From contig CM049313.1 in the NCBI GenBank assembly GCA_026874595.1, positions 69,868,659 through 69,932,658 of the forward strand: DNA of 64,000 nucleotides, read 5' to 3'. Made by a program: the position numbers and the translations under genes. A model generated the notes under the pieces. The model was not told the origin of the DNA and made no database searches. It was given only the letters and a program-made list of their open reading frames with translations. Source of the stretch: Sipunculus nudus (taxonomy: Eukaryota > Annelida > Sipuncula > Golfingiida > Sipunculidae). This document shows, piece after piece, positions 1 through 11,233 of this stretch; position 1 is the stretch's first letter, and every line of letters starts with the position of its first letter.

Positions 1-271
1 CCCACCACTAAATAATACCAATGGGTGAAGGCGGCCATCTTGGATTTTCGGTGTTGGAGGGATCTGAAAATTTGTTACCTAACATTTTTCGTAAGTTCAT
101 ATCCTTTTACTGCTAAATCAGTCATTTTCGCAATTTGGGCATCAAATTCCTACGGAAATACATCCCCGTCTACACTATTCCCCTTACTTGCCATTTTTAT
201 TTTACGCGAGATGCACCCAGTGACCCCGGTCCTGCCCTTTAGCCCGGTCCTGTCACGTTTCCCAGGGATGC

Positions 272-665
272 AATATGGCGGTGTAACCTACATTCACGTT
301 CACGCTGCAGTCATCCATGCTTATATCTTTGGACTGGTTCGACGATTCTTCCTAAAAATATGTATGTGTATAGATCTCACATAGCTCTTTATCATGCGCA
401 AAACTGGTGGCGCCACCTACAACCATGTTTGCACAGCGTCCGTCTGTTTGTCAGCCATTGGATAAAATCACTCATATCTCGGCAGTGGTTTGACATATCT
501 TCCTAAAATTTTGCAGGTTAATACATCTTGGACAGCTTTCTTGATTATATGACAGGTGGCGCCACCTACATTCTAGTTTACGCTGCAGACATCCAAGCTC
601 ATACCTCGGGAACCGTTTGACCGATTGGGACAAAATGTTGCATGTGTATAGATCTCACATATCGG
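272..665 (-). repeat. Tandem-core element fragment, 278-bp family
   Basis: About 1.4 units of the same family that forms the large arrays at 40.3-41.1 kb and 59.3-62.0 kb, here in reverse orientation. It carries the palindrome GGTGGCGCCACC at about 409 and 555, and the conserved block that reads TATGTGAGATCTATACACAT on the minus strand. No coding content is supported. Confidence 0.75.
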
Positions 666-728
666 CCACCGGCATTTTCTGCGCGTATATAAATTGTATA
701 TAGGCACAGAAAAATGCCGGTAGCCGAT
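661..728. other. Long near-perfect hairpin
   Basis: The left arm starts ATCGGCCACCGGCATTTT and the right arm ends AAATGCCGGTAGCCGAT. The arms pair over about 21 positions with one mismatch, and the loop holds TATATA...TATATA that can extend the stem. The total of 68 nt is the size of a pre-miRNA or of a small snapback element. It abuts the 278-bp family fragment. Transcription is unknown. Confidence 0.5.
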
Positions 729-2055
729 TTGAAAAGAAAAAAAAAAAGATTTCACTGACCCAGAATTCACATGCAAAAAACGCTCCAAGGTTATCGTAGC
801 ACATGCTCGACATGTGTAAGCCTATTGATAGACCAGCATGAACCTGATATGTATGGAATTATCTCTTTGCCTTTTTATCGAAAATGAAATAAAAAAAAAT
901 AAAAAGTATATAATTTTTACATATAATGTTTCTTTTACCAGAAACGAAAAACGAGAACTAAACTGATCCTCTTGCGCCATCTGCCGGTAATATTTAGAAA
1001 TGACGAGGTAATTTGCAGAATACTTTGTGTGTGCGTTTTCAAGCCGTTTTAATACTCACATGTACATAGTTTGCACTATACACTATTTGCCAATCTTCAC
1101 ATATTTGATAATCCATCGCAAAATTGTAGTTATAGCTCTAACTCTATCATCTTGTGTTTTGTTCTAACTTGACATTTAATGTGCGTCTTTTTTGTTCAAA
1201 ATGAAAATGAAAAAGTGGAAATTGAGCCTTCTGAGGTTTCACTGGACGTCCAGAGAAAAGTATATTGAACAGAAGGAGGGGCCCACGATGTTTTCCTTCT
1301 GATGAGTCATTAACGTATAAGTAATTGAAATAAAAAATCACTAATCGGCAGGATACTAGTATCCATTAGCTGGTCAAACTCTAAATGTTTATGAAATATA
1401 TGCAAGTAGAGCAGTTAATATTTTTTTAATTAAATGACTTGGGAATTTGCATTTAAGTATACCTTACCACATGCTTATTCTATGCATAGTGCATGCCACC
1501 TGGTCTTGTCCGTATTGGTGCAGATATTGGAACAACAGTAAAATTAAAATGACTGAGAAAGTGTTTCGTTGAGGAATTTTAGAGCAAGAGCTGTTTCTAA
1601 TGTATCATATACTGATATTTTTCAACACGTGAACTCGAGTGGGATAAACTAGGCAGATAAGAGTAACAGTAAATTTATTAACGATGTTTTAAAATAGGGC
1701 TGTATAAATATACCGATATACCGACATTTATCGACACCCCACGTCGATATATACATGGTTACTGGTACCCTATGCATGCTGTATCGACTTATCAATGAAA
1801 CACAAAATATGAACATCATTGAACATCAAGCTAAATTATAAGCTGGGTTATCCATCAAGCTTATTCATTGAGCTTTTTCTTAATCCCCTTTTAAGACTTA
1901 AATAGGACCATGTATTTTCGTATTATCGACTGGATAAGAAATGTACAGTGTCTTTTTTTCATTTGTTTACGAAATAAGCAGAAATTATACGCTATGAAAA
2001 ATAAAGCGTATTGTCAATACCTATCGGGTATCACTTTAAGTGTATTGCAATACAT
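729..2055. other. No gene seen
   Basis: AT-rich intergenic sequence. Open frames are short and carry no recognisable domain. The stretch ends abruptly where the duplicated cassette begins. Confidence 0.6.
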
Positions 2056-2171
2056 ATACATGTACTACCTGAATAGGCCGACATTTCGATATTTCCCTTT
2101 CACGAATATCACGAATTTAAAACCCTCGCAAACAAAAAGACAACTACCGTAATTTTGCTAGTAAAAGATTT

Positions 2172-2177
2172 TTTATT
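2172..2177 (-). terminator. Polyadenylation signal AATAAA, copy 1
   Basis: AATAAA on the minus strand lies about 125 bp downstream of the stop codon. The equivalent place in copy 2 reads AATCAA. Confidence 0.65.
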
Positions 2178-2300
2178 CAAATATATCCAGGTTTATACAG
2201 GAATGGAGTTTTCGGGTTCAGGTTGACCCTGATCCATCAGTAATTTCGTTTGGACGTCCTTTACTTCATCATCTTTCTTTTCGGTTTCCTTGGAGCCCGT

Positions 2301-2512
2301 TCATTTCTCGTGCCTCCAAGCCAACAGACAGGCAAACAGCAAAGGGACCGCACCAACACCGAGCAGTCCGAGTGACAGGTCATGAATATTCTGCCTGACG
2401 TCATGGCGACTGTACATTTGACAGGCTCCTGGTTGGCTGAGGTTACTTCTTGCCGATGCCAGCAGGCAGGCTTTCTCGATCACCGTACCAAAGAAAATGG
2501 GAGAAGGGAATA
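2301..2512 (-). CDS. SLCO-like terminal exon, copy 1
   Basis: The exon opens with VFPSPIFFGTVIEKACLLAS and continues through GACQMYSR and a final hydrophobic segment to WRHEK and TGA (2303-2301). It is shorter than the plus-strand gene's terminal exon, which has a longer charged cytoplasmic tail. Confidence 0.8.
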
Positions 2513-5500
2513 CTGTAAACCGGAAACAAATGTTGTTGTCATATTTTTAAGTGTTTTGTGATTGTGCTATGGCATGGTGTCATAATAAGAAGTTTTCTAA
2601 ACAAAGGAAGGATTATGTTAGAATTCCTTTCTTATTAAATTTGCAAATTCAAGACAATCGTTAATAACAGAATAAAGATGTGAATATGACTACAATCACA
2701 ATTATTCCACTCACCAATTACACAGGTGACAAGGAAATATAGTCCTAGTCCAAGTGAACGGTCACGTCCCTCTGTTACTCTGAAGTGAAAAAAAGGGATA
2801 CAGGTATGGACGGTATGTGGACACGCACTACAGGTCTGGTGTAGGGTAAGAGAAAACAATTTATCAAAGCACGTTTGTAGTTTCGTGGAAATGACGCGTA
2901 AAAAGTGACCACCTTGCAAAGTCCGTTGCCATGAACTGTTATGCTGATTGCGTGATTATTGGCTAGTCAAAAATGAAAATCCGACTAGTACAAACTGGTC
3001 TCTCTACAGTAACTTTAATTTCAAATCAAACATTCAAAAGGTAAAATTTGGCCAAATTATTTATTTCTGTTACATTCATTTGCTGTTGTCCCACATATGG
3101 CGTATTTTCAGTTTGACATTTCTGTACGTTTAAGTCCATCCACCAGATGGCTAACCGTTGGGCAAGCATCTTGAATGTATAGCTAGCAAACGAGGAGTAC
3201 ACGCAGTTGTTCGCAAAAGCATAAAAGCCCACTAGTTGCCATCACATTACTTATGTTGCAGAGTTCTCATTCATGAACCCATGAGCAAAAGTAGCTACTT
3301 GTTCAGACTAGGCTTATAATTAATCTTGAACGACTTACCTTGACACAATATATTTGTAAATCCTGACATAAATACTGTGTTCGATGTTCGTACAGTGAGA
3401 ATGTAATCAATATAACATATACCAATCAGTAAACAATGAAGGGTCTGACTCTCCAGAGTCGGCGAGTTTTTTTAAAGTTGGTTTCAGGTCCCTCGCTTAA
3501 GATTAGGTGCCAGTAATTAATGTAAAAGTAATTCATAGTCAACATTTGATGCATCCGACACTGTTTATTGATTAATTTCCTTCATATTCACTAGTGGTAG
3601 GAATTGGTTTAATATCATAATCGACGATTGAAAAACTAGACGACCATAGGTCAAACGCTTGCCGAAAATTGAAATGAGAGACAGACGGACAGATAGAAGA
3701 TACCGTCGGTTTTCCATCAATGGAATGATTCTCAGGGCCATTGCTGAGAAGTTGTGCCCCGTAGAATGACATATCAGACAAAAGAACAAGCAGACAAAGC
3801 TGACAACAAATGACGAACAGACAGACATACTGACAATGTGAGACAAGACTGACACCAGATGACTTTACCTCGTTATGGGGAAGGATCAGAGGAAGAAATT
3901 AAGTTATAATTTATGTAATTGCGGTTCGTAGTTTTGGAAATATGGCAAAAGAATATTTAATTGGGGATGTTCGACTGCAGCGACCTCTAGCGGACATATC
4001 CTGAATGAGACAAATGCGTTTCGTGATATTAGTGTATGACATAAGATGCACTAGTTCCAAAAGGATTCTTTCAAAACTGTGGCCTATTGAATGCCAAATG
4101 GGAGTTGCAAGAACCAGCAAGCAGGTGAATTTGAGGAAACTGACAAACAGAGAGACTTACTGACAAAGTGACACAAGAATGAGACCAGTTGACTTACTCA
4201 GGTTATTTAGAAGAACTAGAGGAAGAAAATAAACCATAGTTTCTGTAATTGAGGTTTATAGTTATGGGGATATGGCTAAAAATGATATGAAGGTGAGGGT
4301 CGAGTGCAGCGCCCCCCCTAGCGGCCATATCCGGAAAATGAAAAATATTTTTTCAGATATTAGTGTAAACCTTATATGTACAAGTTCCAAAAGGATTCTT
4401 TCAAAACTGTGGCCTGTAGAATGCTATATGTTAGACGCAAGAACCAGCAAGCAGGTGAATTTGAGGACAACTGACAAACAGACAGACATACTGACAAGGT
4501 GACACAAGAATGAGACCAGATGACCTACTCAGGTTATGGAAAAGACCAAGAGGAAGAAAATATGCCATAGTTTCTGTAATTGAGTTTTATATTTATGGAG
4601 ATATGACCAAAGACTGATAAGTTGGGGGGGGGGGGGTCGAGTGCGGCGCCCCCTAGTGGCCATATCCGGAAAAAAATGACTGACAGACACACTGACAAAG
4701 TGACACAAGATTGTGATAAGATGACTAAACCAGATTATGGAGAAGACTCAGAGGCAGAAAATAAGCTATAGTTTATGTGAATGAGGCTTATAATTTTGGA
4801 GATATGGCCAAAACATGATATGTTGAGGAGGTGTGCATCCAGCGCCCCCTAGCGGCCATATTAAAAAAAAATCGAGATACTTGTGTAGGACTTAAGATAT
4901 GTCAGTTTCAAAAAGATTCCTGCAACAGTGTGGCCTCCAGGGCAAGATGAATGAAATCTCGAAATATCTCGTTTGACGAGATATTAAACGAGACCTCTGT
5001 AGCTTTAAAACTGACAAAGTTAGAAAATAAGACCATTTTCCGAAAATGCGTTACCATGGCTACCGCTAATCGAGTCAGCTACACACCAGAATACAAGCCT
5101 TGAAATGACGATTAAAATGAGCTACAGCTGAAGTAGATACAACTAATAGTAACACAGATATGAAGAAAAAACCGTTTTGTATACTTTTGATGACCTTGAC
5201 CTTGGACGTATATTGACCAAAAACAATAGGCTCCTGTCATTTCAAGTTTTCAATTAACTGTGTAAGTTTGAAAGCGATTGAATTGCGACCTTTAGAGAGG
5301 GAATAGACAGACATACAAACAGACATCCGCGACTGACCAACCAGCTAACCGAAATCAGAGATTTCCGGGAAGCAATTAAAACGATCGTTGATCGATTATT
5401 AATCGATTATTTTATGTACTTTTTATATTACTTTGAAATCTGTATTTTAGTACCTTAAATATTGAGCCTAGTTAATAGTGTGACAAGTACTTCGGGATTA

Positions 5501-6439
5501 ATCATGAAACCATCACTCAACCAGCATCCAACGACTTGCCGTCTGACGATCGTTGGCTGCGCAGGGTTCCATTTTGATACTGTTCGTTACTTTGTGTATT
5601 TTTGTGTACTTTTTTGTAATCTTACAGGATTATATTGCATGCATATTGCATGATAATTTTAAATCAATTATGCATAAGTGAAATCAATTTTGAAAGAAAG
5701 GGACCAATCATCAATTTAATCGATTAATCGGCACAACGCTAATATTCACTCGGTTTGACCGAACCTTTCCACCCTGACAGCAGCATGCCTATACTTACAC
5801 CGTATAAGCACGTAGGGAACAAAATCAGCTGATAGATTCGACCTTCGACTTTCAGGTGGAGCATATAAGACAAATTAATTCAGTTACAGCCTTTTCAAAT
5901 GTTGTGCGGCGCTTGGGGTCAATCACGGCATACCTGGCTACACCTCGTGTAACCATGTATGGCGATTCCCGCGCCTTGCCCCAGTTCTTGTTCAACATTC
6001 TGTAGAGCTATAACAAATATATAATTACGAAACGAAGCAGAATGTTTTTAAAGTGACTTGATGATTATGTTTAGATAAACAGATCAGGTCGTCAGGATGA
6101 CATTTACACAATCAGCTATACAAACGACGTTTCCCACAGCATACGGCGCGCATACTCGTGAATCAATGGCCAAATCATTTTTAGTGTAATGGTATTTAAA
6201 TCCTTGGTTAAAATGCATAAATTTGCCATTAAACACTTTATTCAGACACTCGGACGTTACTTATATTACTAACAATATACTGACTGCATGAATGTTCCCA
6301 TAGCCGCCACTGCGCAGCCGTTCCATATAAATGGAAAAAGGAATAAAAGAGCGACGTACGTCACGAACTTGTCACATCCAGCGTCACAGAGTCCACGGAC
6401 TGCCTCACCATCAGGGACGCAAGAGCAGTTACGGTATGT
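2301..6439 (-). CDS. SLCO/OATP-like gene, 3' exons only, copy 1
   Basis: Three exons on the minus strand match the last three exons of the plus-strand SLCO gene at 35-45.7 kb. They are 6439-6285 (155 nt, the same length as its counterpart), 2779-2715 (65 nt against 68) and 2512-2301 (terminal). Splice sites are ATTTAG|ACA, ATGCA|GTCAGT, TTCAG|A, ATTG|GTGAGT and TTTACAG|TATTC, and phases agree with the other gene. The product is 143 residues, starting TYRNCSCVPDG (the end of the large extracellular loop), then transmembrane segments, a conserved FPSPIFFGTVIEKACLL stretch, GACQMYSR, and a short tail ending WRHEK. It would be the C-terminal third of a membrane transporter. No upstream exons are seen: the next 4 kb is minisatellite, so the gene is partial or truncated. 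All three exons are intact here. Confidence 0.8.
2715..2779 (-). CDS. SLCO-like exon B, copy 1
   Basis: This 65-nt exon encodes VTEGRDRSLGLGLYFLVTCV. It aligns with the [13 protein letters not shown] exon of the plus-strand gene (44943-45010). The donor GTGAGT is canonical. Confidence 0.8.
3900..4960. repeat. Tandem repeats of about 330 bp in cassette intron, copy 1
   Basis: There are three to four diverged units, each with a GCGCCCCCTAGNGGCCATAT block, a TTCCAAAAGGATTCTTTCAA block and runs of GACAGAC/ACTGACAAAGTGACACAAGA. Block spacings are about 330, 337 and 196 bp. The array is repeated in copy 2 (about 16125-17165). Confidence 0.75.
3979..4855 (-). promoter_or_regulatory. Cluster of four CTCF-like motifs, copy 1
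   Basis: Read on the minus strand, the blocks at 4659-4646 (CCACTAGGGGGCGC), 4855-4842 (CCGCTAGGGGGCGC), 4324-4309 (two extra G) and 3992-3979 (CCGCTAGAGGTCGC) resemble the CTCF consensus known from vertebrates, all in one orientation. Binding is inference. Confidence 0.35.
5934..5999 (-). CDS. Candidate 66-nt extra exon, copy 1
   Basis: The segment is bounded by CTCTACAG on its 5' side and AG|GTATGCC on its 3' side. Its phase fits exactly between exon A (ending CA) and exon B (starting A): it would add 22 residues beginning MLNKNWGKARESPYM to the loop between TM10 and TM11. The same segment sits at 18143-18208 in copy 2. The plus-strand SLCO gene has no counterpart, so this may be a cassette exon or chance. 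Confidence 0.35.
6285..6439 (-). CDS. SLCO-like exon A, copy 1
   Basis: This 155-nt exon starts at phase 0 after ATTTAG and ends ATGCA before GTCAGT. It encodes the conserved CSCxPDG motif and TM10. Its 5' edge is the likely source of the adjacent minisatellite monomer. Confidence 0.8.
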
Positions 6440-6448
6440 CTAAATGAT

Positions 6449-6452
<4 letters not shown>

Positions 6453-6488
<36 letters not shown>
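6453..6488. repeat. (TA)n microsatellite
   Basis: A pure TA run separates exon A from the first 53-bp monomer. The run in copy 2 (18661-18688) is shorter. Confidence 0.95.
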
Positions 6489-6491
<3 letters not shown>

Positions 6492-9400
6492 GTGACATGA
6501 ACAATCAAGGTATGTAAAATTCATGGTGAAGATATTAAAGGTTAAAAGAACAGTCACGTACGGTACGTCTAAATCATGAGGAAAGCATTAAAGGTGAAAA
6601 GAACAGTCACCAACGGTATGTCTAAATCATGCGGAAGACATTAACAGGTGACAAGAACAGTAACCTACGACATATATAAATCATGCGGAAGACATTAATG
6701 GTTACAAGAACAGTCACCTACGGTACGTCAAAATCATGGGAAAGACATTTAAGGTGACAAGAACAGTCACGGTATGTCTAAATCATGTCGAAGACATTAA
6801 AGCTGACAAGAGCAGTCACCTACGGTATGTCTAGATCTTGGGGAAGACATTAAAGGTGACAAGAACAGTCACCTACGGTATGTCTAAATCATAGGGAAAA
6901 CATTAAAGGTGACAAGATCAGTAACATACGATATAAATAAATCATGCGGAAGCAATTAAAGGTGAAAAGAACAGTAACCCACGGTATGCCTAATCATGGG
7001 GAAGACATTAAAGGTGACAAGAACAGTCACCTACGGTATGTCTAAATCATAGGGAAAACATTAAAGTTGACAAGAACAGTAACCTACGATATATATAAAT
7101 CATGGGGAAGACATTAAAGGTGAAAAGAACAGTAAACACCGGTATGTCTTAATGATGGGGAAGACATAAAAAGTGACAAGAACAGTCACCTACGGTATGT
7201 CTAAATCATAGGGAAAACTTAAAAGGTGACAGGAACAGTAACCTACGATATATATAAATCATGGGGAAGACATTAAAGTTGACAAGAAAAGTCACCTACG
7301 GTATGTCTAAATCATGGGGAAGACATTAAAGTTGACAAGAACAGTCACCTACGGTATGTCTAAATCATGGGGAAGACATTAAAGGTGACAAGAAAAGTCA
7401 CCTACGGTATGTCTAAATCATGGGGAAGACATTAAAGTGACAAGAAAAGTCACCTACGGTATGTCTAAATCATGGGGAAGACATTAAAGTTGACAAGAGC
7501 AGTCATCTACGGTATGTCTAAATCATGGGGAAGACATTAAAGGTGACAAGAACAGTCACCTGTCGTATGTCTAAATCATGGGGAAGACATTAAAGGTAAC
7601 ATGAACAGTCTCACGTTACGTCTTAATTATGGGGAAGACATAAAAAGTGACAAGAACAGTCACCTACGGTATGTCTAAATCATAGGGAAAACTTAAAAGG
7701 TGACAGGAACAGTAACCTACGATATATATAAATCATGGGGAAGACATTAAAGGTGACAAGAAAAGTCACCTATGGTATGTCTAAATCATGGGGAAGACAT
7801 TAAAGTTGACAAGAAAAGTCACCTACGGTATGTCTAAATCATGGGGAAGACATTAAAGTTGACAAGAGCAGTCACCTACGGTATGTCTAAATCATGGGGA
7901 AGACATTAAAGGTGACAAGAACAGTCACCTGTGGTATGTCTAAATCATGGGGAAAACATTAAAGTTGACAAGAACAGTAACCTACGATATATATAAATCA
8001 TGGGGAAGACATTAAAGGTGAAAAGAACAGTAAACACCGGTATGTCTTAATGATGGGGAAGACATAAAAAGTGACAAGAACAGTCACCTACGGTATGTCT
8101 AAATCATAGGGAAAACTTAAAAGGTGACAGGAACAGTAACCTACGATATATATAAATCATGGGGAAGACATTAAAGGTGACAAGAGCAGTCACCTACGGT
8201 ATGTCTAGATCTTGGGGAAGACATTAAAGGTGACAAGAACAGTCACCTACGGTATGTCTAAATCATAGGGAAAACATTAAAGGTGACAAGATCAGTAACA
8301 TACGATATAAATAAATCATGCGAAAACAATTAAAGGTGAAAAGAACAGTAACCCACGGTATGCCTAGTCATGGGGAAGACATTAAAGGTGACAAGAACAG
8401 TCACCTACGGTATGTCTAAATCATAGGGAAAACTTTAAAGGTGACAGGAACAGTAACCTACGATATATATAAATCATGGGGAAGACATTAAAGGTGACAA
8501 GAAAAGTCACCTACGGTATGTCTTAATCATGGGGAAGACATTAAAGGTGACAAGAACAGTCACCTGTGGTATGTCTAAATCATGGGGAAGACATTAAAGG
8601 TAACATGAACAGTCTCACGTTACGTCTTAATTATGGGGAAGACATAAAAAGTGACAAGAACAGTCACCTACGGTTTGTCTAAATCATGGGGAAGGCTTTA
8701 AAGGTTAAAAGAACAATCACCTACGGTATGTCTAGATCTTGGGGAAGACATTAAAGGTGACAAGAACAGTTATCTACAGTATGTCTAAATCATGGGGAAG
8801 ACATTAAAGGTGACAAGAACAGGCACCTACGGTATGTCTAAATCATAGGGAAAACATTAAAGGTGACAAGATCAGTAACCTACTATAAAAAATAAATCAT
8901 GCGGAAGCCATTAAAGGTGAAAAGAACAGTAACCCACGGTATGTCTAAATCATGGGGAAGACATTAAAGGTGACAAGAACAGTCACCTACGACATATATA
9001 AATCAAGCGGAAGACATTAATGGTTACAAGAACAGTCACCTACGGTACGTCAAAATCATGGGAAAGACATTTAAGGTGACAAGAACAGTCACGGTATGTC
9101 TAAATCATGTCGAAGACATTAAAGCTGACAAGAGCAGTCACCTACGGTATGTCTAGATCTTGGGGAAGACATTAAAGGTGACAAGAACAGTCACCTACGG
9201 TATGTCTAAATCATAGGGAAAACATTAAAGGTGACAAGATCAGTAACATACGATATAAATAAATCATGCGGAAGCAATTAAAGGTGAAAAGAACAGTAAC
9301 CCACGGTATGCCTAATCATGGGGAAGACATTAAAGGTGACAAGAACAGTCACCTACGGTATGTCTAAATCATAGGGAAAACATTAAAGTTGACAAGAACA

Positions 9401-10377
9401 GTAACCTACGATATATATAAATCATGGGGAAGACATTAAAGGTGAAAAGAACAGTAAACACCGGTATGTCTTAATGATGGGGAAGACATAAAAAGTGACA
9501 AGAACAGTCACCTACGGTATGTCTAAATCATAGGGAAAACTTAAAAGGTGACAGGAACAGTAACCTACGATATATATAAATCATGGGGAAGACATTAAAG
9601 GTGACAAGAGCAGTCACCTACGGTATGTCTAGATCTTGGGGAAGACATTAAAGGTGACAAGAACAGTCACCTACGGTATGTCTAAATCATAGGGAAAACA
9701 TTAAAGGTGACAAGATCAGTAACATACGATATAAATAAATCATGCGAAAACAATTAAAGGTGAAAAGAACAGTAACCCACGGTATGCCTAGTCATGGGGA
9801 AGACATTAAAGGTGACAAGAACAGTCACCTACGGTATGTCTAAATCATAGGGAAAACTTAAAGGTGACAGGAACAGTAACCTACGATATATATAAATCAT
9901 GGGGAAGACATTAAAGGTGACAAGAAAAGTCACCTACGGTATGTCTAAATCATGGGGAAGACATTAAAGGTGACAAGAACAGTCACCTACGGTATGTCTA
10001 AATCATGGGGAAGACATTAAAGGTAACATGAACAGTCTCACGTTACGTCTTAATTATGGGGAAGACATAAAAAGTGACAAGAACAGTCACCTACGGTTTG
10101 TCTAAATCATGGGGAAGGCTTTAAAGGTTAAAAGAACAATCACCTACGGTATGTCTAGATCTTGGGGAAGACATTAAAGGTGACAAGAACAGTTATCTAC
10201 AGTATGTCTAAATCATGGGGAAGACATTAAAGGTGACAAGAACAGGCACCTACGGTATGTCTAAATCATAGGGAAAACATTAAAGGTGACAAGATCAGTA
10301 ACCTACTATAAAAAATAAATCATGCGGAAGCCATTAAAGGTGAAAAGAACAGTAACCCACGGTATGTCTAAATCATG
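6489..10377. repeat. 53-bp minisatellite, array 1
   Basis: Roughly 70 monomers. The typical unit reads GGGGAAGACATTAAAGGTGA, then CAAGAACAGTCACCTACGGT, then ATGTCTAAATCAT. Variants include GATATATATAAATCAT, GTCACGGTATGTCT and GTTACGTCTTAATTATGG forms, which recur in fixed order as higher-order blocks (for example about 8641-8960 repeated at 10062-10377). Each standard monomer contains the inverted repeat GGTGAC-N7-GTCACC. The array lies in the presumed intron upstream of exon A. Confidence 0.97.
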
Positions 10378-11179
10378 GGCGAATAAAGCGGCGAATTTAG
10401 ATCTGTAGATTTATGGCAACTTCGACATTAACCCTCGTGTAATTTTGGGCCATGTATACGTTGTTAGAAACAGAAGTCGGCGACACAGACAGCGGCCGCT
10501 GCAAGCAAACACGCCAACAGGTTTGATTCCAGTGACAGGCTGTACAAAATCGAGGATGGAGTCTGTGGGAATTTTAAAGGATATTCTCAATCTGGTGATT
10601 ATTATCAAAATAACGAGATTATTCAGTAAAATAATATTTAGAGCAAGAAAATGTAGAGTAGTACAAGATGCCGATGGTGATTCTTGACTTGGTCGAGTTT
10701 GTTCAATATCGCTCGCGACGCTTTGCAACATTTGTTGTTGTGATAACATTAACTGTTACAATGTTGACTGGTGCCGTGGTGGTTCTGCAAAAAACAGCTG
10801 ATAAGCAACTTGGTTTTGTCGTATGAATAAAGCGCTGGTCTTTTCTTTTTATCATAATTTTTACATACATGCTCCATAATCAGAAATGCAAAATTGTTGT
10901 TTTGACATTGATAAGCGCTTTTTTGTTTAGCAGTAGTATAACTATATATACTTTTCGTAAAGCAAGTTTTTTACTTGGCAGGCCTTACCTCATAAATACT
11001 TGTAAATTTATAGTACCACACACAGGGCTAGTCTTAAATGAAGCTGTAAACGTACCACAACCATCCCGATGGATGGTGGTACTAATTTTAAGTACCCCCC
11101 CCCCCCCCCCCCCCCGGCCCGACATCATTGAAATGATACATACATTTATTTATATAATTTACACTCTTTCCTTTTATAA

Positions 11180-11233
<54 letters not shown>

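Larger units (their letters stand above)
2056..6475. repeat. Segmental duplication, copy 1 (4.4 kb)
   Basis: This block recurs at 14281-18690 with only scattered substitutions and small indels; the offset is 12,225 at the left end and 12,209 at the right end. It holds the 3' end of an SLCO-like gene on the minus strand, a set of about 330-bp tandem repeats in the intron, and a TA microsatellite at its right edge that leads into the 53-bp minisatellite. Confidence 0.95.

Noticed and set aside
2948-3232. ORFs on both strands repeated in copy 2 (15172-15456)
   Set aside because: They are repeated only because the segment is duplicated. They are intronic, with no homology or splice context.
3565-3855. 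96-codon minus ORF, also at 15790-16080
   Set aside because: Low-complexity sequence from GACAGAC runs, in the cassette intron. Conservation reflects recent duplication only.
10411-10749. 112-codon minus ORF and overlapping 80-codon plus ORF
   Set aside because: No recognised motif, mutual overlap, and location in an insertion of unknown origin.
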